Assembly: GCA_016715075.1 (NCBI GenBank)
Contig: JADKBK010000003.1
Span: forward strand, 296,667 to 360,666
Source: Bacteroidales bacterium
GTDB taxonomy: Bacteria; Bacteroidota; Bacteroidia; Bacteroidales; VadinHA17
Length of the DNA: 64,000 nt
Direction of reading: 5' to 3'
This document shows, piece by piece, positions 24,410 through 34,434 of this stretch (within the stretch, counting starts at the first letter, position 1; the number at the start of each line of letters is the position of its first letter). Made by a program: the position numbers and the translations under genes. The notes beneath the pieces are model-generated. The model saw only the letters and a list, made by a program, of their open reading frames with translations. It did not search any database and had not been told where the DNA came from.

Positions 24410-27400
24410 AATTCCCCTGTTATTATTTTGTCATCCGTTTTGTTCTGCACTTTTGCAGGACCCGCTTCAGCACTTCTCTTTGGATTTTTCTGCCATTCAA
24501 TCTCTTCAGCAATACTTTGAATTGTCGGGCTGAAGAAGAACTTCCGTAATCCCAGGCTGACGTCTAACTCCTTATCAATTCTGTCAACTACCCTGACTGC
24601 AAGGAAGGATGTACCTCCCACATCAAAGAAGTTATCATTTAATCCAATGGATTTGGCTTTGATTATATCCTGCCAGATATTTAACACCTGTCTCTGGATA
24701 TCCGTAAATTCATTCAGATCAACCGTGCTTGTTTTTCCAACTAATTCCGACAAATCAATAGTTAAAGCTTTCCTGTCAATTTTTCCATTTATTGATATTG
24801 GAAAACCTTGTACAGTTTTGTAAGCGGAAGGTATCATATATGCAGGCAATTTGCCGATGATCAGGTTATTTACCTCTGCGAACTCGATGATAGTACCAGG
24901 TTGCACATCAAGGAAAGCAACCAGGCGGACATCGTTTGCATCTATTTTTACCGGTTTAACAACGGCTCCTTTTATCCCCTCTATCTCCGTTAACACTGTT
25001 TCTATTTCTTCCAGTTCAATCCTGAATCCACGTATCTTTACCTGGTTATCGATCCTGCCAAGGAACTCTATGTTTCCGTCGGGCAACCACCTTGCATAGT
25101 CACCTGTCTTGTAAAGCCTCTCCCCTGTGATATCCGGATGCTCAATAAAACTAAGGGCATCAAGGTCATCTCTGTTCAGATATCCCCGGGATACCCCGTC
25201 ACCTCCCACATACAATTCACCTTTTATTCCAATTGGTTGATAATTAAGATTTTTATCGAATATATATGCTGTAGAGTTACTGATTGGCCGGCCAATAGGA
25301 ATATTGTGACTGAAATCTTTGATTATTTCGTAACATGTTGAAAATGTTGTGTTTTCAGTTGGCCCATATCCGTTAATAACTTTCAGTCCGGGATTATTAT
25401 TCCTGACCTTGTTTATATGCGGTACGGATAATACATCACCCCCGGACAGAAGGTACTTCAAATTCCTGAAGATCCCGGTGCCGGCTTCAGCCAGAAAGGT
25501 GAAGAGTGCAGAAGTAAGCCATAAAATTGTTATCTGATTGGAAATTAACTCTTCCCCCAAGAGTTTATGGTCAAGGATGGTTTCCTTTTCAATAATATAG
25601 AGACTTCCGCCGTTTAATAAAGCTCCCCATATTTCAAAAGTAGTTGCATCAAAGACAATGGCTCCGGTCAGCAATATCCTGTCATTTTCTGTGAACTCGA
25701 TATAATTTGTATTCCTTACAAGCCTGACAACACTCTTCTGCATTATCATACTGCCTTTAGGGCCTCCTGTTGTGCCCGATGTATACATTATATAGGCAAG
25801 ATCCGAAGATGTGGTTATGTTATCGAGATCGGATTCATCCTGATTATATGATTCGGGCGAATTTAGGTTGATCATCATTACATCCTCAACAGCAGGGTTC
25901 ATGTATTTTTCCTGTGTCAGGAGTATCCTGCATCCTGAATCCTTTATAATCGAGTTTATCCTATACAGGGGATATTCAGGATCAATAGGCAAATATGCCC
26001 CTCCTGCTTTCAGAATACCAAGGATCCCGACAATTAAATCTATTGATCTGCTAACCAATATACCAACCGGAGTATCTTTACTTATCCCATGCTTTTCTCT
26101 CAGTGTCCTTGCCAGCTGATTCGATCTCAGGCTTAGCTGCTTATAAGTAAGTGATTCATTAAGAAAGACAATTGCAGTCTTTTCCGGATTCTTCCGGACT
26201 TGCTCCTCAAATAGCTCAATAATGGTTTTGTCTTTCGGATATGGTGTTTTTGTTTCTGTAAAACTCAAAACCTTATGTTTTTCTGCATCAGATATCAGAG
26301 GAACAGCTGTAACCGGCAGTTCATAATTATCAACAACATTGGATACCAGGTTGAGAAAGTTATTACACAACCCCGCTGCCGTTTCTTTCTTTATCAGGTC
26401 AGTATTATATATAATAGCACCCTCAATAGTATCTCCATTATCATACATTGTACAAGTTATATCAAATGGAGATGTTCCGCTCTGAATAAACAACTGTTCG
26501 CTGGAAATACCAACAAGGTTAAGAGGAACACTCAGATCTCCTTCCCATGCGAGTGCCACCTGAAAGACAGGATTGGCATTTGAGGATCTGTCAGGCTTAA
26601 CTATTTCAAAAATCTTCTCAAACTGCAGATCCTGGTAAGTTATTGCATCTAAAATCACCTCATTGGTTTCTCTCAACAGATTCTTAAAAGATATATCCTG
26701 ATCAAGCCGTAAACGGATAACCACCGTATTGACAAACATCCCTATTACATTCTCAAAGGCAGAATGAGACCGGTTGGCTACCGGAGTACCTATGTTTATA
26801 TCAATATCCCCGGAATATTTATGCATAAGGATCCCAAAAGCGCTCATCATTGTTGCAAACAGGCTGACTCCTTCATTCTTGCTGATTTGTCTCAGAGCAG
26901 ATGATATTGAAGCAGGAAATTTAATCTGCTCTTTGGCACCGAAACCTGAGGAACCATACAATCGCGGGAAATCATAAGGAAAATCTATAAGAGAGGTACA
27001 TCCCTCCAGCTGCTTTTTCCAGTATTCAGTTGATTCGGTCTCATCATTTTGCAAGTCCTGCTGTTTTTCCCAATAGGCAAAGTCATATTGCTGATATGTC
27101 AGTTCCTTTAACGAGATTTCATTTCCGGTATCAAGATCCTGATATATCTGGTTAAGATCATTAATAAATATCTTCCATGACCAGCCATCGAATACAATAT
27201 GATGAATAGCACAATAAAAGAAGAACTCTTCTTCACTTATTTTATAAAGGTATATTCTGTATAACGGGCCAGTATTGAGATCAAAAGCTTTTCTGGAATC
27301 ATTTTTGATCAAATCCATTATTCCGGATTCTCTTTCATCTGATGGTATGTCGCTGTGATCTATGAATTCGATATGTACCTCTCTCTTTTCGATAACACAA

Positions 27401-30400
27401 CATGGGCTGCCATCTCTCTCAATTATTCTTGAAAAGAGCACATGATGCCTTGAGAAAAGGATGCTGATGCTCTTGCGCAGGAGATCAATATTTAAGGCTC
27501 CGTTCAATCTGTAGGCGAATGGAACAATGTAATTGGGGATAGCTGGATTTAATCTTGTTATGAGCCATATTCTTGCCTGGCTCTTTGTCAGGGGAAGATC
27601 ATTCAGGTCAGTCAGATGTACCAATTCTGCAGCTGTTGAGGTACCAATATAATGTTCAGCAACATATTGGCCAAGCTCTCCTATCGAGGAGTTTATTATC
27701 AGATCCTTAAAACTAATTTTTACCCCAAGTTGTTCATCTATCCTGTTCAGAAGACTGATCGCCAGCAGCGAATTGCCTCCAAGGTTAAAAAAATCATCAT
27801 TCCTTCCTATCTCCCTTATCCGCAATATCTCACTCCAGATTTTATAGATCTTCTCCTCTGTAGGTGATAAAAATGCCTCTTCCTTCTTATTGCTGACTGT
27901 TGTTTCACTCTCCTCAAATTTAAGTGCTTTCCGGTCTGTTTTATTATTTACTGTTAATGGAAATCCATGCATGAGTTTAATCCCATACGGCAGCATATAT
28001 GAGGGAAGCTTCGATTTAAGGTGCCCCATAATTTCTCTGATATCCATATTAAAATCCTCAGGAACATTCAGGAAAGCAATCAGACGGATATCTTTATCCC
28101 GGGAATTCAATGGTTTAACAACAACCTCAATTACTCCTTCAATTTTGGATATTACTGATTCAATTTCATCAAGTTCAACCCGGAAGCCCCTGATTTTAAT
28201 CTGATTGTCCATCCGACCGTGAAACTCAATGTTCCCGTCAGGCAGCCATCTGGCATAGTCACCGGTTCTGTAGAGTCTCTCACCAGGGAATAAAGGGTGC
28301 CGGACAAAGCTTCTTTTGTTAAGATCATCCCTGTTAAGATATCCGGGAGATACTCCATCTCCCCCTACATATAATTCCCCGATAATTCCTACCGGCTGAT
28401 AGTTCATGTTTTTATCAAATATGTAGGCAGTGGAATTGCTTATTGGCTTTCCTATAGGAATGTTGGAATCAAAATCTCTTTCTATTGCATAGGTTGTAGA
28501 ATTACAGGAGTTTTCAGTTGGACCGTAAGCATTGATAACTCTCAGGCGAGGATTGCTCATTCTGACTTTTTTTACATGAGGTGCGGAGATCACCTCCCCG
28601 CCCAGAATCAGACAATCTAATTTACAGAATATATCTGTTCGTATTTCTGCCAACTGTGTAAAGAGAGCTGATGCAATGTCTGCGATTGTGATATTGTTTT
28701 TTATCAATACGTCACCAAGTGCATCCGGATTGAGAAGTGTTTCTTTATCAACAATATATAAAGTTGCCCCATTTAACAGTGCTCCGAAGATCTCTTCTGT
28801 TGAGGCATCGAAAACGATTGATGCTGACTGAAGAACTCTGTCTTCAGGGGTAATATCTAAATAGTTCGTATTCCGCACAAGTCTTACAACACCACGGTGA
28901 TTTATCAGTGTACCCTTGGGATTACCAGTTGTCCCTGATGTGTAGATTATATATGCCATGTCTGTTGCAACATTCTTACTTTCAACATTTGACATATTGT
29001 TGTGATAAGAGGCAGAAGAGTCCAGACTGTACTTCAATAATCCCTCAGGAGGTTCATTCATATATTTGTCCTGCGTGATAAGTATCCTGCATCCCGAATC
29101 CTTTATAATAAAGCTTTTTCTTTCTTCAGGATACTCCGGATCAAGCGGTACATAAGCTCCCCCTGCCTTTAGTATTCCAAATATCCCGACAATCATGTCA
29201 ACCGACTTATCAACGAGTATGGCAACCGGATCGCCGTTCCTGACTCCGGAATTCCTTAAAATATGGGCTAATTGATTTGACTTCTGGTTTAACTGGCTAT
29301 AGGTAAGGGAGCTGGTTTTAAAAACTACAGCTGCTTTTTCCGGATATATAATGGCCTGTTCTTCAAACAGCTGACCTAATGTTTTATCTTTGGGATAGTC
29401 AGTATGGGTATCATTAATACTATCAATCAGCATTCTGTCATCATCGGTGATCATCGACAGGGAGTCTATCGGTGATTCAGGATATTCAACGAGATTCCTG
29501 ACAAGAACCAGGAAGTTATCCAGCAACCGATTGATTGTCTCACGGGTGAGCACATCATTACAGTATTCTATCTCCCCGCAAATGAAGTCCCCATCTTCCC
29601 ACATGGAAAAAGTGATATCAAAGGCGGCAACCCCGTCTGGTACTGTAAATCTTTTTCCGGAGATGCCCCCCAGATCCATTGGAATTGTAAAATTATTTAT
29701 CCAGGTAAAACATACCTGGAAAAAAGGATTCAATCCCGGAATTCTTTCAGGCTTAAGAATCCCGACTATTTTGTCAAACGATATGGAGTGCTGTAGAGTC
29801 TTATCAAATACTTCCGTCAGGTAACTGAGATGATTCCTGAAATCTTTACTGCCGTCAATCACCTGTCTGACTGGTATTGTGTCGACAAAAAAGCCGAATA
29901 TTTTGAAAGAATCAATTACCCTGCGGTTGGAGACAGGAATTCCGATACATATATCATTAACCCCGGTATACTTATCAAAGAGTATTCCCAGCATTGAGAG
30001 CAGTGTCTTAAAGACAGAGGTTTTCGATTCCTGGCTTAATATCCTGATTTTTTGAGATATTGCAGCTGGGATTTGAAATGGTATCTTTCCGCCGAACCAG
30101 GTTTGATTTTCGGTTCTTTGAAAATCGTATGGGAATTTAAGCTCCGGAGGGCAGTCATTTAAATACTCCTTCCAGTATTCAGCAGTCTCCTTTTCATTTG
30201 GCACAGGTGCCGCTACTTTTTCGAGTGCAGCGAAATCGTAACTCTGAAACTTCAGTGGTTCAGGCACTGCGTCCACTCCAAGTAACAGATTATTATATAT
30301 CTTGCTCAGCTCCAGAACGAGAAGCCTTCTTGAAAAACCGTCAAAAATAATATGATGAACCGTCATACAGAAGAACCAGCTCTGCTCAGTCTCTTTCAGC

Positions 30401-30786
30401 AGGAATATTCTGTATAAAGGCCCGTACTCAAGATCAAACGGAATTCTTGTTTTTTCACCTGCAAAGGAAAGAATTTTCTCTCTGGCTGACTGCAATGGGA
30501 ATGCTGAAAAATCAATTAGTTCGATTAAAACCGGCTTTGGTGTGATATTGATATACGGAAGTCCGCGATCCAGCCTGAATACTGAGAACAATGTAAATTG
30601 TCTCTCAAAGAGGAGATTTATGCTCTTGTTGAAGATCCCGACATTTATTTCTCCTTCAAGATGATAAGCCATGTGGATATTATAACTCGGATCAGATTTG
30701 TCCTGTTGTGCAAGTATCCATAATCTCTGCTGATTTGATGACAGAGGTAAATTATCCAGATCAGTTAGATGTACCATCTTCTCCAT
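24406..30786 (-). CDS. Two-module nonribosomal peptide synthetase (C-A-T-C-A-T)
   Basis: A 2126-residue NRPS. Approximate layout: C1 1-440 (HHIIFDG near 144), A1 460-960, T1 970-1045 (LGGNSLLA, Ser near 1003), C2 1050-1490 (HHIVFDG near 1196), A2 1515-2010, T2 2020-2090 (VGGTSFLA, Ser near 2057). A-domain cores are intact (YTSGTTGNPKG, YGPTE, YRTGDYARW, NNKTDRKAL in A1). By eye the A1 pocket reads D-A-E-D-I-G-A-C-N and A2 D-A-F-W-L-G-G-T-F. The A2 code is the known Val type; A1's acidic pair suggests a basic residue, weakly. No epimerase, cyclase, reductase or thioesterase is fused. An N-terminal C domain implies an acylated or upstream-loaded start. The C-terminus ends KIITGEL, similar to the ITIKGEI end of the other NRPS. 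The 4-bp overlap links it to a docking thioesterase. Confidence 0.95.
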   Translation of the reverse strand: MEKMVHLTDLDNLPLSSNQQRLWILAQQDKSDPSYNIHMAYHLEGEINVGIFNKSINLLFERQFTLFSVFRLDRGLPYINITPKPVLIELIDFSAFPLQSAREKILSFAGEKTRIPFDLEYGPLYRIFLLKETEQSWFFCMTVHHIIFDGFSRRLLVLELSKIYNNLLLGVDAVPEPLKFQSYDFAALEKVAAPVPNEKETAEYWKEYLNDCPPELKFPYDFQRTENQTWFGGKIPFQIPAAISQKIRILSQESKTSVFKTLLSMLGILFDKYTGVNDICIGIPVSNRRVIDSFKIFGFFVDTIPVRQVIDGSKDFRNHLSYLTEVFDKTLQHSISFDKIVGILKPERIPGLNPFFQVCFTWINNFTIPMDLGGISGKRFTVPDGVAAFDITFSMWEDGDFICGEIEYCNDVLTRETINRLLDNFLVLVRNLVEYPESPIDSLSMITDDDRMLIDSINDTHTDYPKDKTLGQLFEEQAIIYPEKAAVVFKTSSLTYSQLNQKSNQLAHILRNSGVRNGDPVAILVDKSVDMIVGIFGILKAGGAYVPLDPEYPEERKSFIIKDSGCRILITQDKYMNEPPEGLLKYSLDSSASYHNNMSNVESKNVATDMAYIIYTSGTTGNPKGTLINHRGVVRLVRNTNYLDITPEDRVLQSASIVFDASTEEIFGALLNGATLYIVDKETLLNPDALGDVLIKNNITIADIASALFTQLAEIRTDIFCKLDCLILGGEVISAPHVKKVRMSNPRLRVINAYGPTENSCNSTTYAIERDFDSNIPIGKPISNSTAYIFDKNMNYQPVGIIGELYVGGDGVSPGYLNRDDLNKRSFVRHPLFPGERLYRTGDYARWLPDGNIEFHGRMDNQIKIRGFRVELDEIESVISKIEGVIEVVVKPLNSRDKDIRLIAFLNVPEDFNMDIREIMGHLKSKLPSYMLPYGIKLMHGFPLTVNNKTDRKALKFEESETTVSNKKEEAFLSPTEEKIYKIWSEILRIREIGRNDDFFNLGGNSLLAISLLNRIDEQLGVKISFKDLIINSSIGELGQYVAEHYIGTSTAAELVHLTDLNDLPLTKSQARIWLITRLNPAIPNYIVPFAYRLNGALNIDLLRKSISILFSRHHVLFSRIIERDGSPCCVIEKREVHIEFIDHSDIPSDERESGIMDLIKNDSRKAFDLNTGPLYRIYLYKISEEEFFFYCAIHHIVFDGWSWKIFINDLNQIYQDLDTGNEISLKELTYQQYDFAYWEKQQDLQNDETESTEYWKKQLEGCTSLIDFPYDFPRLYGSSGFGAKEQIKFPASISSALRQISKNEGVSLFATMMSAFGILMHKYSGDIDINIGTPVANRSHSAFENVIGMFVNTVVIRLRLDQDISFKNLLRETNEVILDAITYQDLQFEKIFEIVKPDRSSNANPVFQVALAWEGDLSVPLNLVGISSEQLFIQSGTSPFDITCTMYDNGDTIEGAIIYNTDLIKKETAAGLCNNFLNLVSNVVDNYELPVTAVPLISDAEKHKVLSFTETKTPYPKDKTIIELFEEQVRKNPEKTAIVFLNESLTYKQLSLRSNQLARTLREKHGISKDTPVGILVSRSIDLIVGILGILKAGGAYLPIDPEYPLYRINSIIKDSGCRILLTQEKYMNPAVEDVMMINLNSPESYNQDESDLDNITTSSDLAYIMYTSGTTGGPKGSMIMQKSVVRLVRNTNYIEFTENDRILLTGAIVFDATTFEIWGALLNGGSLYIIEKETILDHKLLGEELISNQITILWLTSALFTFLAEAGTGIFRNLKYLLSGGDVLSVPHINKVRNNNPGLKVINGYGPTENTTFSTCYEIIKDFSHNIPIGRPISNSTAYIFDKNLNYQPIGIKGELYVGGDGVSRGYLNRDDLDALSFIEHPDITGERLYKTGDYARWLPDGNIEFLGRIDNQVKIRGFRIELEEIETVLTEIEGIKGAVVKPVKIDANDVRLVAFLDVQPGTIIEFAEVNNLIIGKLPAYMIPSAYKTVQGFPISINGKIDRKALTIDLSELVGKTSTVDLNEFTDIQRQVLNIWQDIIKAKSIGLNDNFFDVGGTSFLAVRVVDRIDKELDVSLGLRKFFFSPTIQSIAEEIEWQKNPKRSAEAGPAKVQNKTDDKIITGEL

Positions 30787-30931
30787 ATTGTTTTTATAGT
30801 ATGTCTAAAAATCTTTACCATGTAATAATAGGTTAAAAAAACAACCTTAAGTCTCTCATCCAGGAAATAACCTTTATTAAGAGAAAAAATCCAAAACTGT
30901 TTTAAGTGCCGGATGCATTGAATACATGAGG

Positions 30932-32314
30932 CTAATAAATTTTTTTACCAGCTTCATTTCTAGGGATTTCTTCAATCACAGCCACATCAACACTTGTGTG
31001 AAACAATCCGGTTTTTTCGATCACATATTTATGTATTTCTTCTTTCAAAGTATTGTCTGTTATTTTAATGATCATCTTTTCATCATTTCCTGTGCAGAGA
31101 GAATCCATATCAAATGCTGACCTGATCATATGCTCTATTTCATCGAGATCTATTCTGAGGCCATAAAGCTTAAGGAATCTGCTTAATCGCCCTGCTACGT
31201 AGTAATAGCCGTCAGCATCCCGTCGTGCAATATCTCCCGTGTGCAGAACCCCTTTGTTTTCGTCGCCTTTTGCTAAGTCAGTACCGCTTTGCGCATATCC
31301 TAAAGTAACGTTTGGTCCCCGGTATACCATCTCACCAACAGCTTCAATCTCATTTATCTCTGTTCCGTTTTCATCAATAAGTGAAAGATGTCCTGAGGTT
31401 ATAGCCTTTCCAATGCTTCCTGGTTTAGATAAAGCCATTTCTGGTTTCAGGAAAGCCATTCTTGAAGATCCTTCCGTCTGGCCATAGCCCGAAATGAATT
31501 TCTTGCCTGTCCTCCCGGCATATTCAGCAAACTCGACGAACAGTTCATATTTAAGTTTTCCGCCTCCATGAATAAGGAGTCGCAAGTCAGGTAAATCCAT
31601 ACGAAAGAACCTGAGCCTGTACAAGACTTCAAAATTATATGGAACACCACTAAGATTTGTTGCCTTCTGATCCTTTATAAATTGCCAGAACCCTCTGTCA
31701 GTTAAAGATTGTTGCATCAGTAAGACTCTTGCTCCCGTAACCAGGTGACTGTTCATTACAAAAAGTCCCATAGTAAAATGCATCGGCAGAATCGCTATGC
31801 TTCTATCTTCGGGGACCAGGCCGGCAGATGCTGCAACATTCCTGGCATTAATCTCAACATTTAAATAGCTGTGGCGTACCAATTTCGGACTTCCCGTAGT
31901 CCCTGATGTAGGAAGAAGGAGTGATAGATCATCATGAAGGTCAAAGGGCTTCAGACCTGTTTTTAAAAGAATATATTCATACTTTTTAAATATCAGACTG
32001 TAATTAAACCCGGAAAGATATCTCTCGGGAACCCAAAGATATTCAGGCTGATAAACAGCAATCAGATTAGCCAGCATACCCCTGTCAATATTACAACTCA
32101 ATAACAGGGGAACTATCCTCCCTGACAATGAGGCGATATATCCTGCAAGAGATCCTGTGCTGTTCTCCGATAAAATAAAAATTAATGTCCTTCTCTTTAT
32201 AAGGGAACAAAACTCTTCAGCAAAACCGCATATTTCACCATAAGTGGTGCTTACACCCCTGTCATCAATTGCGGCGATTATTGATTTTTCCTTTTCATCA
32301 AGATCAAGAAACAT
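30932..32314 (-). CDS. Acyl- or aminoacyl-AMP ligase of the NRPS locus
   Basis: A 460-residue adenylating enzyme of the acyl-CoA synthetase/A-domain superfamily. The P-loop-like motif is LLPTSGTTGSPKLVRHS, followed by SGYGQTEG, TGDIARRDADGYYYVAGRLSRFLKLYGLRIDLDEIE, and an end at RNEAGKKIY with the catalytic Lys at the very C-terminus. It is short for the family, about 40-60 residues below typical acyl-CoA ligases, but complete in motifs. It follows the carrier-protein gene by 95 bp and precedes the two-module NRPS by 145 bp, so the likely task is to load an acyl (or amino acid) starter onto that carrier protein. The exact substrate cannot be read. Confidence 0.82.
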   Translation of the reverse strand: MFLDLDEKEKSIIAAIDDRGVSTTYGEICGFAEEFCSLIKRRTLIFILSENSTGSLAGYIASLSGRIVPLLLSCNIDRGMLANLIAVYQPEYLWVPERYLSGFNYSLIFKKYEYILLKTGLKPFDLHDDLSLLLPTSGTTGSPKLVRHSYLNVEINARNVAASAGLVPEDRSIAILPMHFTMGLFVMNSHLVTGARVLLMQQSLTDRGFWQFIKDQKATNLSGVPYNFEVLYRLRFFRMDLPDLRLLIHGGGKLKYELFVEFAEYAGRTGKKFISGYGQTEGSSRMAFLKPEMALSKPGSIGKAITSGHLSLIDENGTEINEIEAVGEMVYRGPNVTLGYAQSGTDLAKGDENKGVLHTGDIARRDADGYYYVAGRLSRFLKLYGLRIDLDEIEHMIRSAFDMDSLCTGNDEKMIIKITDNTLKEEIHKYVIEKTGLFHTSVDVAVIEEIPRNEAGKKIY

Positions 32315-32409
32315 AATTTCTTATAGCTTATTTTACTGTGAAACAATCAGCTCTAAATACTGACTTAAAATATTAACATCACAATTGAAGTTCTATCCTT
32401 CTGGAAAAT

Positions 32410-32646
32410 TCAGAAAAGGATATTATATTTTGTCAATATTTGTTTTCCAGTTTCATACGAAGTAAAGTCAAGAATATCATTCGGATCAAACATTATACTG
32501 AATGTCTCCTCCAAAGCTGCTATCATTGCCATATGGCCTACTGAATCCCACGCGGGTATTGACCGGTAAGTCAGATTTTCCAGCTGATCTGAAATCACCT
32601 GGAAACTCTCAATAAATACCCTATTATATAATTGAAGATTATTCAT
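32410..32646 (-). CDS. Stand-alone acyl/peptidyl carrier protein
   Basis: A 78-residue carrier protein. The phosphopantetheine attachment Ser is in IPAWDSVGHMAMIAALEETF (the D-S-V motif of ACP/DltC-like proteins), and the predicted four-helix layout and length fit. It is the first gene of a minus-strand run with the AMP ligase and two-module NRPS. It is presumably charged by the adjacent ligase and feeds C1 of the NRPS or another step. It should need the locus PPTase for activity. Confidence 0.82.
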   Translation of the reverse strand: MNNLQLYNRVFIESFQVISDQLENLTYRSIPAWDSVGHMAMIAALEETFSIMFDPNDILDFTSYETGKQILTKYNILF

Positions 32647-32857
32647 ATCAATTTTACAAAATAAATAGAGAGTATCTGTAGTTTTTAAATCTGATATTTC
32701 TTAAATATTAACGCTTTATCATATATATTATAAAGGGTAAATATCCCTTAAAAATAGGATAATAAATGGGAAATTTCACAGCCTGATGATAATTTTTAAA
32801 TAAAAGGACCAGCAGGGATTGGGATTACTCACATAACAGCTTCATCTGCCGACTTAA
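32647..32857. other. Intergenic region before the carrier-protein gene
   Basis: 211 bp with no gene. It should hold the promoter of the NRPS operon, but no clear TAnnTTTG box is present. A short inverted repeat AAGGG/CCCTT (32733-32749) lies midway; its role is unknown. Confidence 0.35.
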
Positions 32858-34264
32858 TCACCCCTCGCTCTTAGGATATTTTTTTTTCAGAAAAAGATAA
32901 ACAGGAATACCCGATAAAATCAGGATCATGCCAATGGCGGCTTCGCGTGGTCTTGTTATAATAGTATTGATAAACAGACCTATACAGAACAGGATAAAAA
33001 TAACAGGTACAACAGGATAGCCCCATACTTTGTAAGGCCTGGTTACATCCGGTATCCTGCGGCGTAAAATGATTACTCCCAGAGCTGTAGCCCCGTAAAA
33101 TATAAAAACAGCAAAAATAATCATGTCAGTGAGCTGATCAAATGTCCCTGAAAGAACCAAAACCGAAGCCCATATTCCCTGCCATAGCAGTGAGGTGGAT
33201 GGCACATTTGTTTTATTAAGGTGAGAAACACCAGGAAAGAAAAGCTTTTCACGGGCCATTGCATAATAGGGTCTGGCACCGGTAAGAATACTCGCATTTG
33301 TACACCCCAGGGTGGTGACGAGTATCAGCAATGATATAAAAAGTACTCCATTAGATCCCCAGAAAGTTCGTACAGCCTCAACTGCGGCTATCTGATTTCC
33401 GGCATTATGGATCCCGACCAATTGCGGGATTGAAAGAAGCGACAGATAAGTCAGATTGACAAGCAGGTAAACGAAGATCACAATAAAGACACCTAAAACG
33501 ATCCCTCTTGGAATATTTCTTGTTGGATTTTTAACTTCCCCTCCTATAAAGCCGACAGAGACCCAGCCCTGGTAAGCCCAGAAGGCAGCAAGCATAGCCG
33601 TGTAAAATGAAGAAACAGAGATTGTCGCTGAAACCGGACCGCTTACACCAGTATCTCTTCCAAAGAGGGAAGCTTCGCTCCTTAATCCAAAAACAACAAT
33701 CAGAAAAAGTCCGGTGCCTACAAGAAGGAGGATGACTTTACTGACCATTGCACCGCTTTTCAGGCCTGAGATATTCAGGTAGGTCAGAATAAGAATAAGA
33801 ATTATCGCAACAGCCTTGACTCCGAAATCCTGAAAAGGATAGAATACGCCTCCAATTGTAAAATGCTGTAAGGATTGGAAAACATCAGGGATAGCAATTA
33901 TACTGTTTAGTGATTGAGCAAAAACATAAGCAAGTGAGGAGATTGTTGCCGTTTGAATGACTGTAAACAGTGACCAACCATACAGAAATGCAAAAAAACG
34001 ATTATAAATTTTCTTGAAATAGACAAAATCACCTCCGGTATCGGCAAGTAACCCGGCAACCTCGGCGTTGCACAATGCACCGAACAGAGTAATGATCCCT
34101 CCCACTATCCATGCAATCAGTATCCATGCAGAAGAGTGAAGTTCGGAAGCCATAGGAGCAATTTTTTTATATACTCCTGACCCAATGATATTTGCAACTA
34201 CGAAAATAATTACATAACCTATACCGAGCGTCCTTACCAGTTTCCTTTGATTACTCTTATCCAT
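32858..34264 (-). CDS. APC-family amino acid permease
   Basis: About 468 residues from the ATG at 34264 (MDKSNQRKLVRTLGIGYVII); the longer open frame to 34420 lacks any membrane support and overlaps the divergent gene. It has the expected roughly 12 hydrophobic helices of the amino acid-polyamine-organocation family, with VVANIIGSGVYKKIAPMA in helix 1, the G-S-G unwound motif, and NIPRGIVLGVFIV. Related L-type and Ser/Thr permeases carry amino acids; the exact substrate is not visible. It lies between the NRPS operons on the same strand and could feed substrate to them, which is inference. Confidence 0.82.
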   Translation of the reverse strand: MDKSNQRKLVRTLGIGYVIIFVVANIIGSGVYKKIAPMASELHSSAWILIAWIVGGIITLFGALCNAEVAGLLADTGGDFVYFKKIYNRFFAFLYGWSLFTVIQTATISSLAYVFAQSLNSIIAIPDVFQSLQHFTIGGVFYPFQDFGVKAVAIILILILTYLNISGLKSGAMVSKVILLLVGTGLFLIVVFGLRSEASLFGRDTGVSGPVSATISVSSFYTAMLAAFWAYQGWVSVGFIGGEVKNPTRNIPRGIVLGVFIVIFVYLLVNLTYLSLLSIPQLVGIHNAGNQIAAVEAVRTFWGSNGVLFISLLILVTTLGCTNASILTGARPYYAMAREKLFFPGVSHLNKTNVPSTSLLWQGIWASVLVLSGTFDQLTDMIIFAVFIFYGATALGVIILRRRIPDVTRPYKVWGYPVVPVIFILFCIGLFINTIITRPREAAIGMILILSGIPVYLFLKKKYPKSEG

Positions 34265-34434
34265 GCGGCAGAATATTAATGAGGATCCTAAAGTAAGAAA
34301 TAAATCATGATCCGGGCCAGCAGTGAAAAAATTCATAGAGTTTGAATTTTCATATGAAAAGTAACTTTCTGGATCTGATTTGTTTATTTTGCACAAATTT
34401 TTATAATCCGACCACACCAAAAGAGAAGCAAAAC

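Noticed and set aside
34264..34420. Long overlap between the permease frame (to 34420) and the TcdA frame (from 34342)
   Set aside because: The upstream permease segment is not membrane-like and contains no motif, and the TcdA extension lacks family support; both genes start later (34264 and 34435) and do not overlap.
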